Part shown: one piece after another, positions 8,418 through 56,735 of the stretch | Position numbering within the stretch: the first letter of the stretch is position 1 | Layout of the letters: every line of letters starts with the position of its first letter | Assembly (NCBI RefSeq): GCF_036324505.1 | Contig: NC_086370.1 | Location: 19,343,656-19,407,655 of the forward strand | Source of the DNA: Eleginops maclovinus | Lineage: Eukaryota > Chordata > Actinopteri > Perciformes > Eleginopidae | DNA: 64,000 bases | Reading direction: 5' to 3' | Position numbers and translations under genes: made by a program | Notes under the pieces: model-generated | The model's database searches: none | What the model was told of the DNA's origin: nothing | Seen by the model: the letters and a program-made list of their open reading frames with translations, nothing else

Positions 8418-10306
8418 TAGGGATCGACCGATATGCTTTTTTCAGGGCCGATACCGATATCAATTATTACCAAAAAAGGAGTCCGATAACCGATATGTAA
8501 AACCGATATTAAAATTTTTTTTTTAAAAAACCAATATGTCAGTTGTCAAAAAAAGGCGATATGCAGCAGAAATGTAATTCAAAAGTATTTAATAGTTCTT
8601 ATTTTGTAACACAAAGTGTAGGGAGCTGCCTGCAGCATTTAAAAAAAAATATGCATATAATGTAAAATCATAGAAAAATAGAAAAAGTAAATCATATCAC
8701 TCCCTGATGTTTAATGAACTGAAAATGACAAACTAATGAATTAATTGAATAAATAAAATCACTCCCTGTAGATTAATGAACCAAAAAATGGCAAAAAAAA
8801 CCACTTTGGTTTACTCAAGTCTAGTATTCCCAATTTAGCAAGAGTAGGTTATGGTGGAGGAAGCAGAGCTTTTCTGCATTTTCTCCAGTGAGGCGGCTTC
8901 TGGTTTTTTCATATATAGCAGAGACCTCACTGAACACACGCTCACTTGGCACAGAAGAGGGTTGGGCACACAGGAACTTCCTTGCCTTTGGAGCAAGAAG
9001 CTTGAAACGGGTCTCATGTTGGCATATCATATCAACATCTCAGGTGATTGAGGTGTTTGTTTTAACTTCTTATTTGTGCAGTTAGCAAAGCACGTCATAT
9101 GACAGGCCTACTGAGGTGACTTGCGCCACCAGTCATCCATTCACTCGCAGCGATGCAGATTGCAGACAAACGGACGGTCATAACTCGTAACAATAATGGG
9201 CCCAAGCCCGTATGACAGTCAAGTTTTTGACCGAAAAATGTCACGTTTATCTTGCTGTATCCACCCGTTGACCAATAAAAGTTTAAACAAATCTGATTTA
9301 TCGTCAGTCAATTGCGACCAGGTAAGATAAACAGCTAGCTAGCCCTCTCCATAACACTGCCTGAAACATGTTATAAGTTAGCTCGAATAGCTAAACCTAT
9401 CGTCTATCGTCTGTGACTGTCAGGCACTGATGAAAACTGAGGTTTAGATTGGTGTAGGCCTATTTATTAAAAATGCTTAGGGAAAGTGAGTAAAATGTAA
9501 CAAATGATATCGCTGGTGTTTCACAGAATTTTAGCTGGGACAGAAAACTTTTACTGGATAGGTACATTTAAAATGACGAGTGACATCAGGCGAACCACGC
9601 TCCCTCCGTTGCGGACACTGATGTAACTCATAAGAAAACGAAATTATTCCAAATTAGTTCAATACAAATATAAGGTCTATAGACTACAGCTATATGAACT
9701 ACCAAATTGTGAGACATTTAAACGTAACGTTACGTTTTGTAAATGGCTAGCTAGTTTGGATTATGTTTCAGTAGTTAGACTGACATCTATTAAGGCTCTA
9801 TTGGCGAACTAGTAAACTAACGTGCATCAATCGGGAATTAGCTAAATGGAGGAAATGGGCGCTTTGCTTATGGGTCCGGAATGAAAGAGAATAGCTTACA
9901 AAGTGGTGTTATTGCAACTTCAGTGTAGTGGATTGTGATTCATTGCAACTTCAGCAATGAATGTACGTTACCTTACCTTTGAAAAAATAGCTCCGTACCG
10001 TTGAAGCCCATTCTGCTACTGCCTCGCTGAGAAGCCAAACTGTTCTGAGCATTCAGTCCTCCATCCTGATTGGCTGGATCCGTGCTCACTAACAAATCAG
10101 ATGGTGTAGTGGGTGGGACAATGCTATCGACCACAGAGTGGCAAACGCAGGGAGTGAGAGACGCTTTACAGACAAAGTAGCGCGTTCCATTCTTTATCCA
10201 TTTCAATATCGGCTTATCGGTGGAAAAAATGACCGATACCGATTATTATAAAAATGCTAAATATCGGCCATAATAATCGGCCCGGCCGATAATTGGTCGA
10301 TCCCTA
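8418..10306 (-). mobile_element. Nested hAT element 2 (1,889 bp) interrupting the transposase frame
   Basis: The termini are TAGGGATCGACC and its complement, with perfect 8-bp duplications GTTACCTC. The subterminal regions are full of CCGATA/TATCGG strings in both orientations, as in a fish hAT family with TAGGGATCGACCGATA ends. Transposase remnants are on the minus strand: an N-terminal-side frame (10206-9973, unrecognised) and the C-terminal dimerisation region (9030-8821). The catalytic middle is absent, so this copy is non-autonomous. Confidence 0.93.
8821..9030 (-). pseudogene. hAT transposase C-terminal dimerisation fragment
   Basis: The frame contains SVPSERVFSEV and SRLTGENAEKLCFLHHNL, the classic hAT C-terminal dimerisation signature, and ends in a stop a few residues later. 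The upstream catalytic portion of the transposase is missing, so it is a remnant. Confidence 0.88.
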
Positions 10307-10314
10307 GTTACCTC
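10307..10314 (+). repeat. 8-bp target site duplication of hAT element 2, right copy
   Basis: This is an exact repeat of GTTACCTC from 8410-8417. It marks the point at which the transposase coding frame resumes (CAG at 10315). Confidence 0.95.
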
Positions 10315-12117
10315 CAGACAATCTCCTCAGTGGTTCACACATTTTTTGAAAACAATTCAAGAATCACGACAGACAAGCAAGACACCATCACAAGAAAAAA
10401 AGTGAAACGTCAAAGGATGGTAATGACAGACACAATGCAGAATCTCCACCAGTCATATACTGAGCAAAACCCCAGCATTCGCCTGAGTTATTCCTCTTTC
10501 TGTGCACTACGTCCCTTCTACATAACACCACCCAAAACCTCAGATCGAAACACTTGTCAGTGCCAGATCCATGAAAACGCCACGCTCATGCTTGATGTTT
10601 TGAAATCTTTCCAGGCTGTGTCAACCAGCAAGCTTAAAGAGAGTTTTCAGCTTGTCTGTTGTTCTCCACCAAGTGAATCGTGTCTATTGCGCACCTGTGC
10701 AAGATGCCTTCACAAATCATCAAGTCTGCCTTTAGAGCAAGGGAAAACAAAAGTGGACTGGAAGCAGTGGGAACGGGTCGAAGAGAAAACAGAGGATGGA
10801 GTTCACTTTCATACCAGACTACAGAAACGTACGGGTACTCTGTCGGAGCTGATGGATCTCTACCAAGACAAATTAAGAAACGAAACAACCACCCATGTCC
10901 ATCTTGTTCAAAATCAATCCAAAGAGTACCGAAACATGATTGAAAATTGCAATGAAAGAACAGTGATTGTGCATATCGATTTCTCTGAAGCATGGAAATG
11001 CAAATACAGCTCCGAAGTACAATCCTGCCACTATGGCCAAAATCTCCCACTGATAACGCTCCATACAGGCATGTTTTACACCAAGCAAGAAAAACAAGCT
11101 TTTTGCACAATTTCCGAGTCCAAGCGCCAAGACGCAGCAGCAATATGGACCTACATGGATGAAGTTCTGAAGGACATTCATACCAGATTCCCCCACATTG
11201 ACACAATTCACTTTTGGTCTGATGGTCCAAGTAAACAATACAAAAATAAAAATAACTTTCTCCTCCTCTCCACCATCCCTCCTCGACTGGGGTTCAACAA
11301 TGTAACATGGAACTTCTTCCCTACATCCCACGGAAAGGGCGCCCCGGATGGTATTGGGGCAACAGTTAAGCGGTGTGCTGACAGAATGGTTCTTGGAGGA
11401 GTGGACATCGTCAATGGCATGACTTTTCATCAGCTTGTGTCCAGCAGGCTAAGTGGAGTCCACCTACACTATGTCAGCACTGATGATTTCCTGGCTTATG
11501 ATGCTGTCCTCCCCAAGTCCCTACGACCCATCTCAGGAACAAGAAAGGTTCATCAAGTGGTGGCTCGGGGCAATACCATCTACTGTAGGCATAGTTCATG
11601 CTTTTGTAATGAGCCACAAATCTGCCGCTGTTTTAATCCAGTTGCACACCACCACAATCCAGTTGCACACCACACCACACCACACACACCACAGCATGCA
11701 GATGAGCATCGGGCTGTTCAGAGTCCTCTTGCCATGTTAGTGGAGGCAATGGAGGAGGAGCCGACCAGAGCACCTGAGGGCTTAATGTCAGCAGTGGGGC
11801 CGAGTGACATCAACACAGAGGATTGGCTTGCTGTGGTTTATGACTACAATTGGTGGCTGGCTAAAGTGCTTAAAACAGATCAAGAACAAGGGGATGTTCA
11901 AGTGGATTTTTTCCACCCTCATGGGCCATGTAGTCGTTTCCAAAGGAAACAAGGGTGCCAGGATGTCTGCTATGTTCCATCTACTGACATCATAGTCAAA
12001 ATTCACCCATCATTACCAGTCCGCACAAGCCGCACAAGGGATATCTACCAGCTCTCCTCAGAGGTCATGGACTTCCTAGATGAGGACCTTTTCAATCGGT
12101 TGTTGCCAGGTGTTTAA
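10315..12117 (+). CDS. Main part of a DDE/D-type transposase-like protein of the 7.28-kb transposon
   Basis: There are 600 codons with TAA at 12115-12117. The frame has no native start here: it is the continuation of the frame at 8244-8417, and the GTG at 10330 is an internal codon. The catalytic-type core has acidic residues at 10978 (HIDFSEAWKCKY), 11221 (FWSDGPSKQYKNK) and 11347 (FFPTSHGKGAPDGIG), a likely D-D-D/E set in an RNase-H-like fold. A Cys-rich stretch (CRHSSCFCNEPQICRC) follows, then a His-rich spacer and a C-terminal Trp-rich module (DWLAVVYDYNWWLAKVL) recalling Tudor/chromo-like readers. Proteins with the SDG..QYKN and HGKG..DG motifs are known as uncharacterised repeats in fish and invertebrates. 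I think Sola-like elements are the nearest named group, but I cannot confirm it. The frame is open throughout, suggesting a young copy. Confidence 0.75.
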   Translation, partial: QTISSVVHTFFENNSRITTDKQDTITRKKVKRQRMVMTDTMQNLHQSYTEQNPSIRLSYSSFCALRPFYITPPKTSDRNTCQCQIHENATLMLDVLKSFQAVSTSKLKESFQLVCCSPPSESCLLRTCARCLHKSSSLPLEQGKTKVDWKQWERVEEKTEDGVHFHTRLQKRTGTLSELMDLYQDKLRNETTTHVHLVQNQSKEYRNMIENCNERTVIVHIDFSEAWKCKYSSEVQSCHYGQNLPLITLHTGMFYTKQEKQAFCTISESKRQDAAAIWTYMDEVLKDIHTRFPHIDTIHFWSDGPSKQYKNKNNFLLLSTIPPRLGFNNVTWNFFPTSHGKGAPDGIGATVKRCADRMVLGGVDIVNGMTFHQLVSSRLSGVHLHYVSTDDFLAYDAVLPKSLRPISGTRKVHQVVARGNTIYCRHSSCFCNEPQICRCFNPVAHHHNPVAHHTTPHTPQHADEHRAVQSPLAMLVEAMEEEPTRAPEGLMSAVGPSDINTEDWLAVVYDYNWWLAKVLKTDQEQGDVQVDFFHPHGPCSRFQRKQGCQDVCYVPSTDIIVKIHPSLPVRTSRTRDIYQLSSEVMDFLDEDLFNRLLPGV

Positions 12118-12227
12118 ATTCATGCCATGATATAAGATGAGTTCAAGATTTACAGAGAATTTTCCATTTCCAAAGGCTGAATTAATGAATATTCTTAGTG
12201 TTTTTCTCCATGATCTGTAAATTTGAT

Positions 12228-12351
12228 GAGTTTATGGACTGTTCAAGAGATCTGATATGAGTTTATGGACTGTTCAAAAGATCCAATATGAGTTTATGGA
12301 CTGTTCAATAGATCAGATATGAGTTTATGGACTTTTCAAGAGATCCGATAT
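12228..12351 (+). repeat. 31-bp minisatellite, four copies
   Basis: The unit starts GAGTTTATGGACTGTTCAA and repeats at 12228, 12259, 12290 and 12321, with one to four substitutions per copy. It lies about 110 bp downstream of the transposase stop codon. Confidence 0.93.
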
Positions 12352-12508
12352 GCCTACTGCCAAGTTCCTGTTTTAAAGTGGGTGTGAGTGCAAAAATAAC
12401 GATTGATATTAAATGGCCTTTTATCCTGAAATGTTACAGTTGAAAAGTTGAGTTTTTGAAGTTCAATGGCCATGTTAAATGAAGTTATCTCCAGTTCTCT
12501 TCTAATTC

Positions 12509-12900
12509 GTCAACACCGTAAGATGTGCGTCAACACCGTAAACAGCTGGTCAACTCCATAAGATGAGTTTTCTGTTCATTTTTGTTTTTAAAAAGATATT
12601 TTATTACATTTTCTCACATTATCTCAACAAAAGCACTGCATTTCCTAAATAAATGTGTAATTTCTGTATTGCTGACTAACATTGTTTGTTTTTGAGATTA
12701 AAAAATAAATGTGAACATGTATATTTCCCCAGTTATAATAATTGGCAGCTTGATAATATATATATTTTAAAGTAATAGTATTAGTTTAAAAACATGGATT
12801 GAATAACACAGATTAAAATAACCTCCAGTAGTCAAAATAACTGCAATAAGTTTATTCAAAATACATATTTCTATGTTTCTTTGTGTCTTACGGTGTTGAC
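12509..12900. repeat. Right subterminal motif array (GTCAACNCCRTAAGA family)
   Basis: Forward copies lie at 12509-12523 (GTCAACACCGTAAGA), 12529-12542 and 12549-12563 (GTCAACTCCATAAGA). One inverted copy lies at 12886-12900. They mirror the left array, including the two variants with ACACC or ACTCC in the middle. Confidence 0.85.
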
Positions 12901-13061
12901 AAAATCCCAGGCTTGTCCAGCAAACATGAAAAAAATGTTTAAAATGTTAAACCTGGGAGATTGTATTTCAACAGCATCAAAAGGCCAGCACCTGGGACAA
13001 ATATAATATATAGATATATTTTGGAAAAATCAACATTTTATTTTTAGAAATTAAAAACCCA

Positions 13062-13089
13062 TTTTGTCCCTTGTCTCAAGAATCCCTGG
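13062..13089 (-). repeat. Right terminal inverted repeat of the transposon
   Basis: The block ends in TCTCAAGAATCCCTGG and is the complement of the left end at 26 of 28 positions. It is followed directly by TACATAATACATTG, the first bases of repeat R copy 2. Confidence 0.9.
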
Positions 13090-14342
13090 TACATAATACA
13101 TTGCTATATCAGTGTTATAAGTGCTTGTGTCTTCTATTATTATCTATTATTAGTTTATTATTATTATTTATTTGAAATGAATAATACATTAATACAAAAG
13201 TTTTGCTTCTTGTTTTTCTTGTTCTTTTTCTTTTGAGCAACAGCATTTTGGACCAACTGCAAGCGCGAGAGGGAAACCTGGTTAACACCATACTGATATA
13301 ACGCATCAAACACGTTCAAAATGACCAAAAAAAGGAATTGACTTTAAGAAAAACTCAGCTGGAAATAGAGTGTATATTTTTGTCCGATTTAAAATAACAG
13401 ACGTAACAACACACACACATTGGGCAATCATTTTAAAATATGTTGGGATGGTCTGCTTATTGAATCATCCTTGGGAAATTACATTAAAAATAAAGTCACT
13501 GTAGTGCTCTCCAGTCCTGTGGGGGCGGTATAAGGGCCTGCAGCCACGGTGTTTTCCTGTTTGCTCTTTAAACCTTTTGCATGTTGTTATTGGGCATACC
13601 CAAACTGCTGCAGGTTGAGACTTCACAACCTTTTTTAACGGAACACACACAAATATCTAAAGCATTTAAAACGGTATGAACGTAAAACGTATCCCTTACT
13701 TCTTCTTTCGTGAGGGAAGATATTGTCATTCTTTGATATGCCATGTTCATGTATCCAGCTAACTTTGCTATCGTCAATGTGGAGCGCCAAATTTGAAAAG
13801 AGAGCTAACCTCGTCATGTTTGTGATAGCTAGCAAACTTTTACAAGTAATTTTAGCTTCAGCAAATTGAATGTTGCTGGTAAGGTTAGCACGGATACATG
13901 TTCATACACTGTGTTTGTCATTGTTGGGTGTCGACATATAGCTAGCTTAACTTTACCTAGGAAAACTTAGCGTTTTTGTCCAGCGACTGACCACAATGTA
14001 AGGTTATTTTGTGTATTTAACGTTGACGTTACTTCGTCAGTTACCATTAGCTTAAGAATTTCACGGTTGAATTCAAAGGCGTTGTTGTCATATGCACAGT
14101 AACTACAGTGTAGGCAATAACAAGCTTAAGTCCTAGGCTCTTCCAACAATGCAACATTATATAAGGCATTACACAATAAAACAAATAACAAAAACAACAA
14201 AGGAATTAACAGAATAGAGAGAAAATAGTGCAAGAGAATGTTGCAAGACTAATGTGCAAGCAATGCAGGAGAAATGGTTTGTATACATGCATAATGTACT
14301 GTACAGGGGAATAAAATACTGCTGCTTGTTGAAATACATATA
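13090..14342. repeat. Direct repeat R, copy 2 (1,253 bp), adjoining srbd1
   Basis: This is the second copy of 4545-5812. It is 15 bp shorter, through a missing TA at its left edge and a shorter (ATT)n run. It ends 58 bases before the first srbd1 coding exon, so it is probably the native position of R. The right 280 bp is a LINE-like tail. Confidence 0.95.
13521..13878 (+). promoter_or_regulatory. srbd1: Putative srbd1 promoter and untranslated first exon
   Basis: The first srbd1 coding exon has an acceptor immediately before its ATG, so at least one upstream non-coding exon must exist. The best donor upstream is TTGCTG|gtaagg at 13878/13879, and a GC-box-like GGGGGCGGTATAAGG string lies at 13521. 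The transcription start is not located; the assignment is an inference from splice logic. Confidence 0.35.
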
Positions 14343-14400
14343 TGTGTGAGATGGTTCAGCTTTGATGTAACGCTAACTTATGAAAACAAATGTTCAACAG

Positions 14401-53649
<39,249 letters not shown>

Positions 53650-54250
53650 AGTCACTTATTTCCCATATTTCCTGCCTGTCATAAAAGTTACAGACAAAGC
53701 TGCTGAGGCAAATAGCTTCATGATGTTTACATGTTCTTATAAGTATGTTCAAACGGGCCCCCCGTGTGAGTGTTTTTTTATGAATGACTCTTTACTTTGC
53801 ACTTATACTAACACACATTCCTCTGATGACGTTTTTTTTTTGCCAGGGCCTGTTCTGTTATGCTAAAAGACTTTATTTCCCTGAAGACGTTTTCTCAGGT
53901 AGAACTAGTTCTTTATAATCCCTCTGTTTGAAAGTGGTACTTTTGATTGAATGCCAGATCTAAATGTCTGAATCTTATTTTACTTGTCAATTTCCCAGCT
54001 TTCTATGTGCAGGAACGACTTTCTCCTAGGGAAGGTTTTGAGAAGCTGGATGAAGATCGCTTCAGAATAATAATTCAAAAATATTTACATACATAAAAAA
54101 GGAGTGCGCTGAACAGTTTGATAATACACTTGTTTGTTTCTTTTCTTTTGAAGATTTTGTTTGCTGTGTTTATTATATTGGCACGTTCACCACTTACATG
54201 CAGCAGATGTCAATCATTTATCAATAAAAAAAAAATTATGTGTATACCTC
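53650..54250 (+). terminator. srbd1: srbd1 3'UTR and poly(A) signal
   Basis: An AATAAA lies at 54223-54228 inside an A-rich run, followed by a T/G-rich stretch (tatgtgtatacc). It is about 575 bases after the stop codon and is the first canonical signal downstream, so the 3'UTR most likely ends shortly after it. Confidence 0.7.
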
Positions 54251-56703
54251 TTGATTTATAGTTTCGCATAAGGATGAATTCTATAAAGTTTGTACTCAGA
54301 AGTATGTTCTCATCCCATTGGAGAGGAGAGGCATGGGTGAGAATTGAAAAAAGGGGAGGATGGTATGAAGAAGGGAGCAAACAGAAGGTGTAATAGAAGA
54401 GTTGAGTGATAGAAAGATTAGTTTAAAAACAAGTGTTTCTTCTAGACAACAGGAACATTTGAAAACACAAAATAAGCAGGCTTGGAGGGGGATGGGCAGA
54501 GGGGGGCTAGGAGGATGAGTGGGGGGGTTGTGTTTCTATCTCCCAGACTGCAGTAAAGCCTGAAGGCTTTTCAGGCATGGTCCCAGACACAATTATCCCA
54601 GGACACACACACAAACACACACTAATCAGCTGCTTCAAAATTAATCCCAGACTCCCCATCCACATTATCTAATTTGTTTGTTTTTATGAAACTGGAATAA
54701 ATAAAATAAATGCATAAAATATGGTTCAGAGAAAGCCTGAGGTCCCCTACGCTAAACCTTATACTGGATTCAGAATACCTAATCACTGTTAGTGCTTCAC
54801 TATCTCCCCTTTGGGGAACAAATGGAATATATTGTAGACGCACAAACACAAAGAGATGTTCGATCAAGGTTAATCACAAGTGGCAGTTTGCTCAGTGATG
54901 ATCTGAGGAGACTGCACACACGCGGTCAGATCATTGTCTTGCTTTGTGCATTTATTTTTCAAAAGGGATTCTATTTTCTAATCAAAGTGGCTCATTTAGT
55001 TTGACTTAAACTCCTTTTGTCATTTTGTTTTGTGTTTCTTTTGATGCAGTATATTGTAGCTCGGCCCGAGCTCTTGTTTTAATGTTTCCAATGTTTTTGT
55101 CTCGGGGAACACATGTATTCGTGCAAGTAGACACAGCTTCCCTCAGCATCATTCCTGCTTTTCCTGCCTTTAATTTTCCTCCCTCCGCTAAACGTGAGCA
55201 CACAGATGGAACAGGCAATCTGGCAACCTGCTGCCCTCAGAGTTTTTGTCAAACACTGACCAGTAATGAGGCTGTGATAAGAAGAAGGGAGACTGCGGGA
55301 GTCGTTTTTATCCTCTGCTGCACTGGACACAGCTGTTTGGTATGTAGTGAGCTCAGGTGTGCCTGACGTTCTGCTGAAATGTGGCGAAAATTGATGGTGG
55401 GCTTTGAGTTATTGGTCATTAAAAGTCAACTTAACAGAAAAAATATCCCAAATGCTCATGCAGAGTTCTCTTTACTCATCTTTTGATCCAGATCGACACA
55501 GGTGAAGACATAAACATCTTAACTTCACTCACTGGTAAATGCATCCTGCTAAGAGAACATTGAGTAGAAAATATAACGGTCTCTGTCTAGCTCTGATTTC
55601 TCAGAGCAAGAAGAAGTCTCAAGCAACTGAAATGGGAAAAATGTAGATGCAATCTGCGTGAGCAGGTACTGATTCTCACAGCCTTAGTATATATGATACG
55701 ATATTATAGTTAAGTGTTTAAAAACATTTAAACATTTAACAGTGCAAATAAAACGTCTGGTTCATTCATGAGAAATAGCAACATAAGTCTTCCTTTAAGA
55801 TTCAATTCAAGATTCAAAGGTTTTAATGTCATTAAATATGAAATGCGCTGTATTTGACTGTTCACTACGACCCTGGAGATGACTGCAGCTGCATTAGCGA
55901 GAATCAAAACAATACATTGTCTTGCTAAAAAGAACCTGCTTTTTAATAACCTGGAATATTAATGTGCACCTCTACTCCCAGTCTTCTTGTCTCATGTTGT
56001 TGTGCTGTGAACACTTTCCTTCTTGTTGTTCTTCGATTGCTTCAGTGTCATTGCAATGATTGTACTGGTTTCTCCTTCCAACAGAAAATACCTGCCGGTT
56101 AGCGGTGCAACCACTGACATCAATACAGTCTCTCTTTGGCTGCACATATAGTTTCTCTGTGGTCTACACACATTTATACTGACAGTTTTACAAAATGTTT
56201 TACTCACATGTTGACTCACTACAGCTGATCGGTATTGATACTGAAAATTGATATTTGTTGCGGCTCAAGTTTGTTTACTTTCTTCTGTATTCTGTAAATG
56301 ACATACTATGACAACAATACAACCACTACATGTGTGAGCACAGTAGTGGGGGGAAAAAATCAGCTCAAGAAAAAGGACTTTTTTATGTGTTTGCGCTGAC
56401 ATTAGTCACTTTCAAAAACACTCTCTCACACACTTTGTTTTCCAGTGTTGGGTTACACATACTGAATTTTTTAGATAACGGGGTGAGAATGATTTTGACT
56501 TTTGGGGTTGAAAAACAGGAGTGAAGTTTAGGCAGAAAAGGATGGAGGAGAGATGGATGAATGGAGGTAGGAGAGAGAGGGATGGAATGAGACAGGAAAT
56601 GAAAGGCTTTCTCCGGTTTCACTCCCCGTGACCTCATCAGTGTGATCATGGGTTTTATGAGCTTTCCCTCTCGACGCCCACACACCACCTCACACGTGCC
56701 AGG

Positions 56704-56735
<32 letters not shown>

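Larger units (their letters stand above)
5813..13089 (+). mobile_element. 7.28-kb DNA transposon with 28-bp terminal inverted repeats, unassigned superfamily
   Basis: The ends are inverted copies: CCAGGGATTCTTGAGA at 5813 and its complement ending at 13089. They match at 26 of 28 positions (5813-5840 against 13089-13062), with TA on the outer side of both ends. Inside are a transposase-like gene (8244-12117, split), an array of a 15-bp subterminal motif on both sides, a 31-bp minisatellite and two nested hAT elements (6046-7646 and 8418-10306). Without the nested elements the transposon is about 3.8 kb. TA at both edges fits a TA target, but both flanks are copies of R, so a true target duplication cannot be proved here. 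Confidence 0.85.

Noticed and set aside
10634..11430. Minus-strand frames of 185-198 codons opposite the transposase
   Set aside because: They are shadows of the plus-strand transposase frame, with no recognisable motif of their own.
10330..12117. A complete 595-aa gene starting at 10330
   Set aside because: The first codon is GTG, not ATG, and the frame is open upstream to the hAT 2 insertion point, where it joins codons at 8244-8417. It is the 3' part of a longer, interrupted gene.
4545..14342. Reading the two R copies as LTRs of a retrotransposon with the internal 7.3 kb as its body
   Set aside because: R does not begin TG and end CA, there is no primer-binding site or polypurine tract, no gag/pol is present, and the internal part has its own terminal inverted repeats and a DNA-transposon-type transposase.
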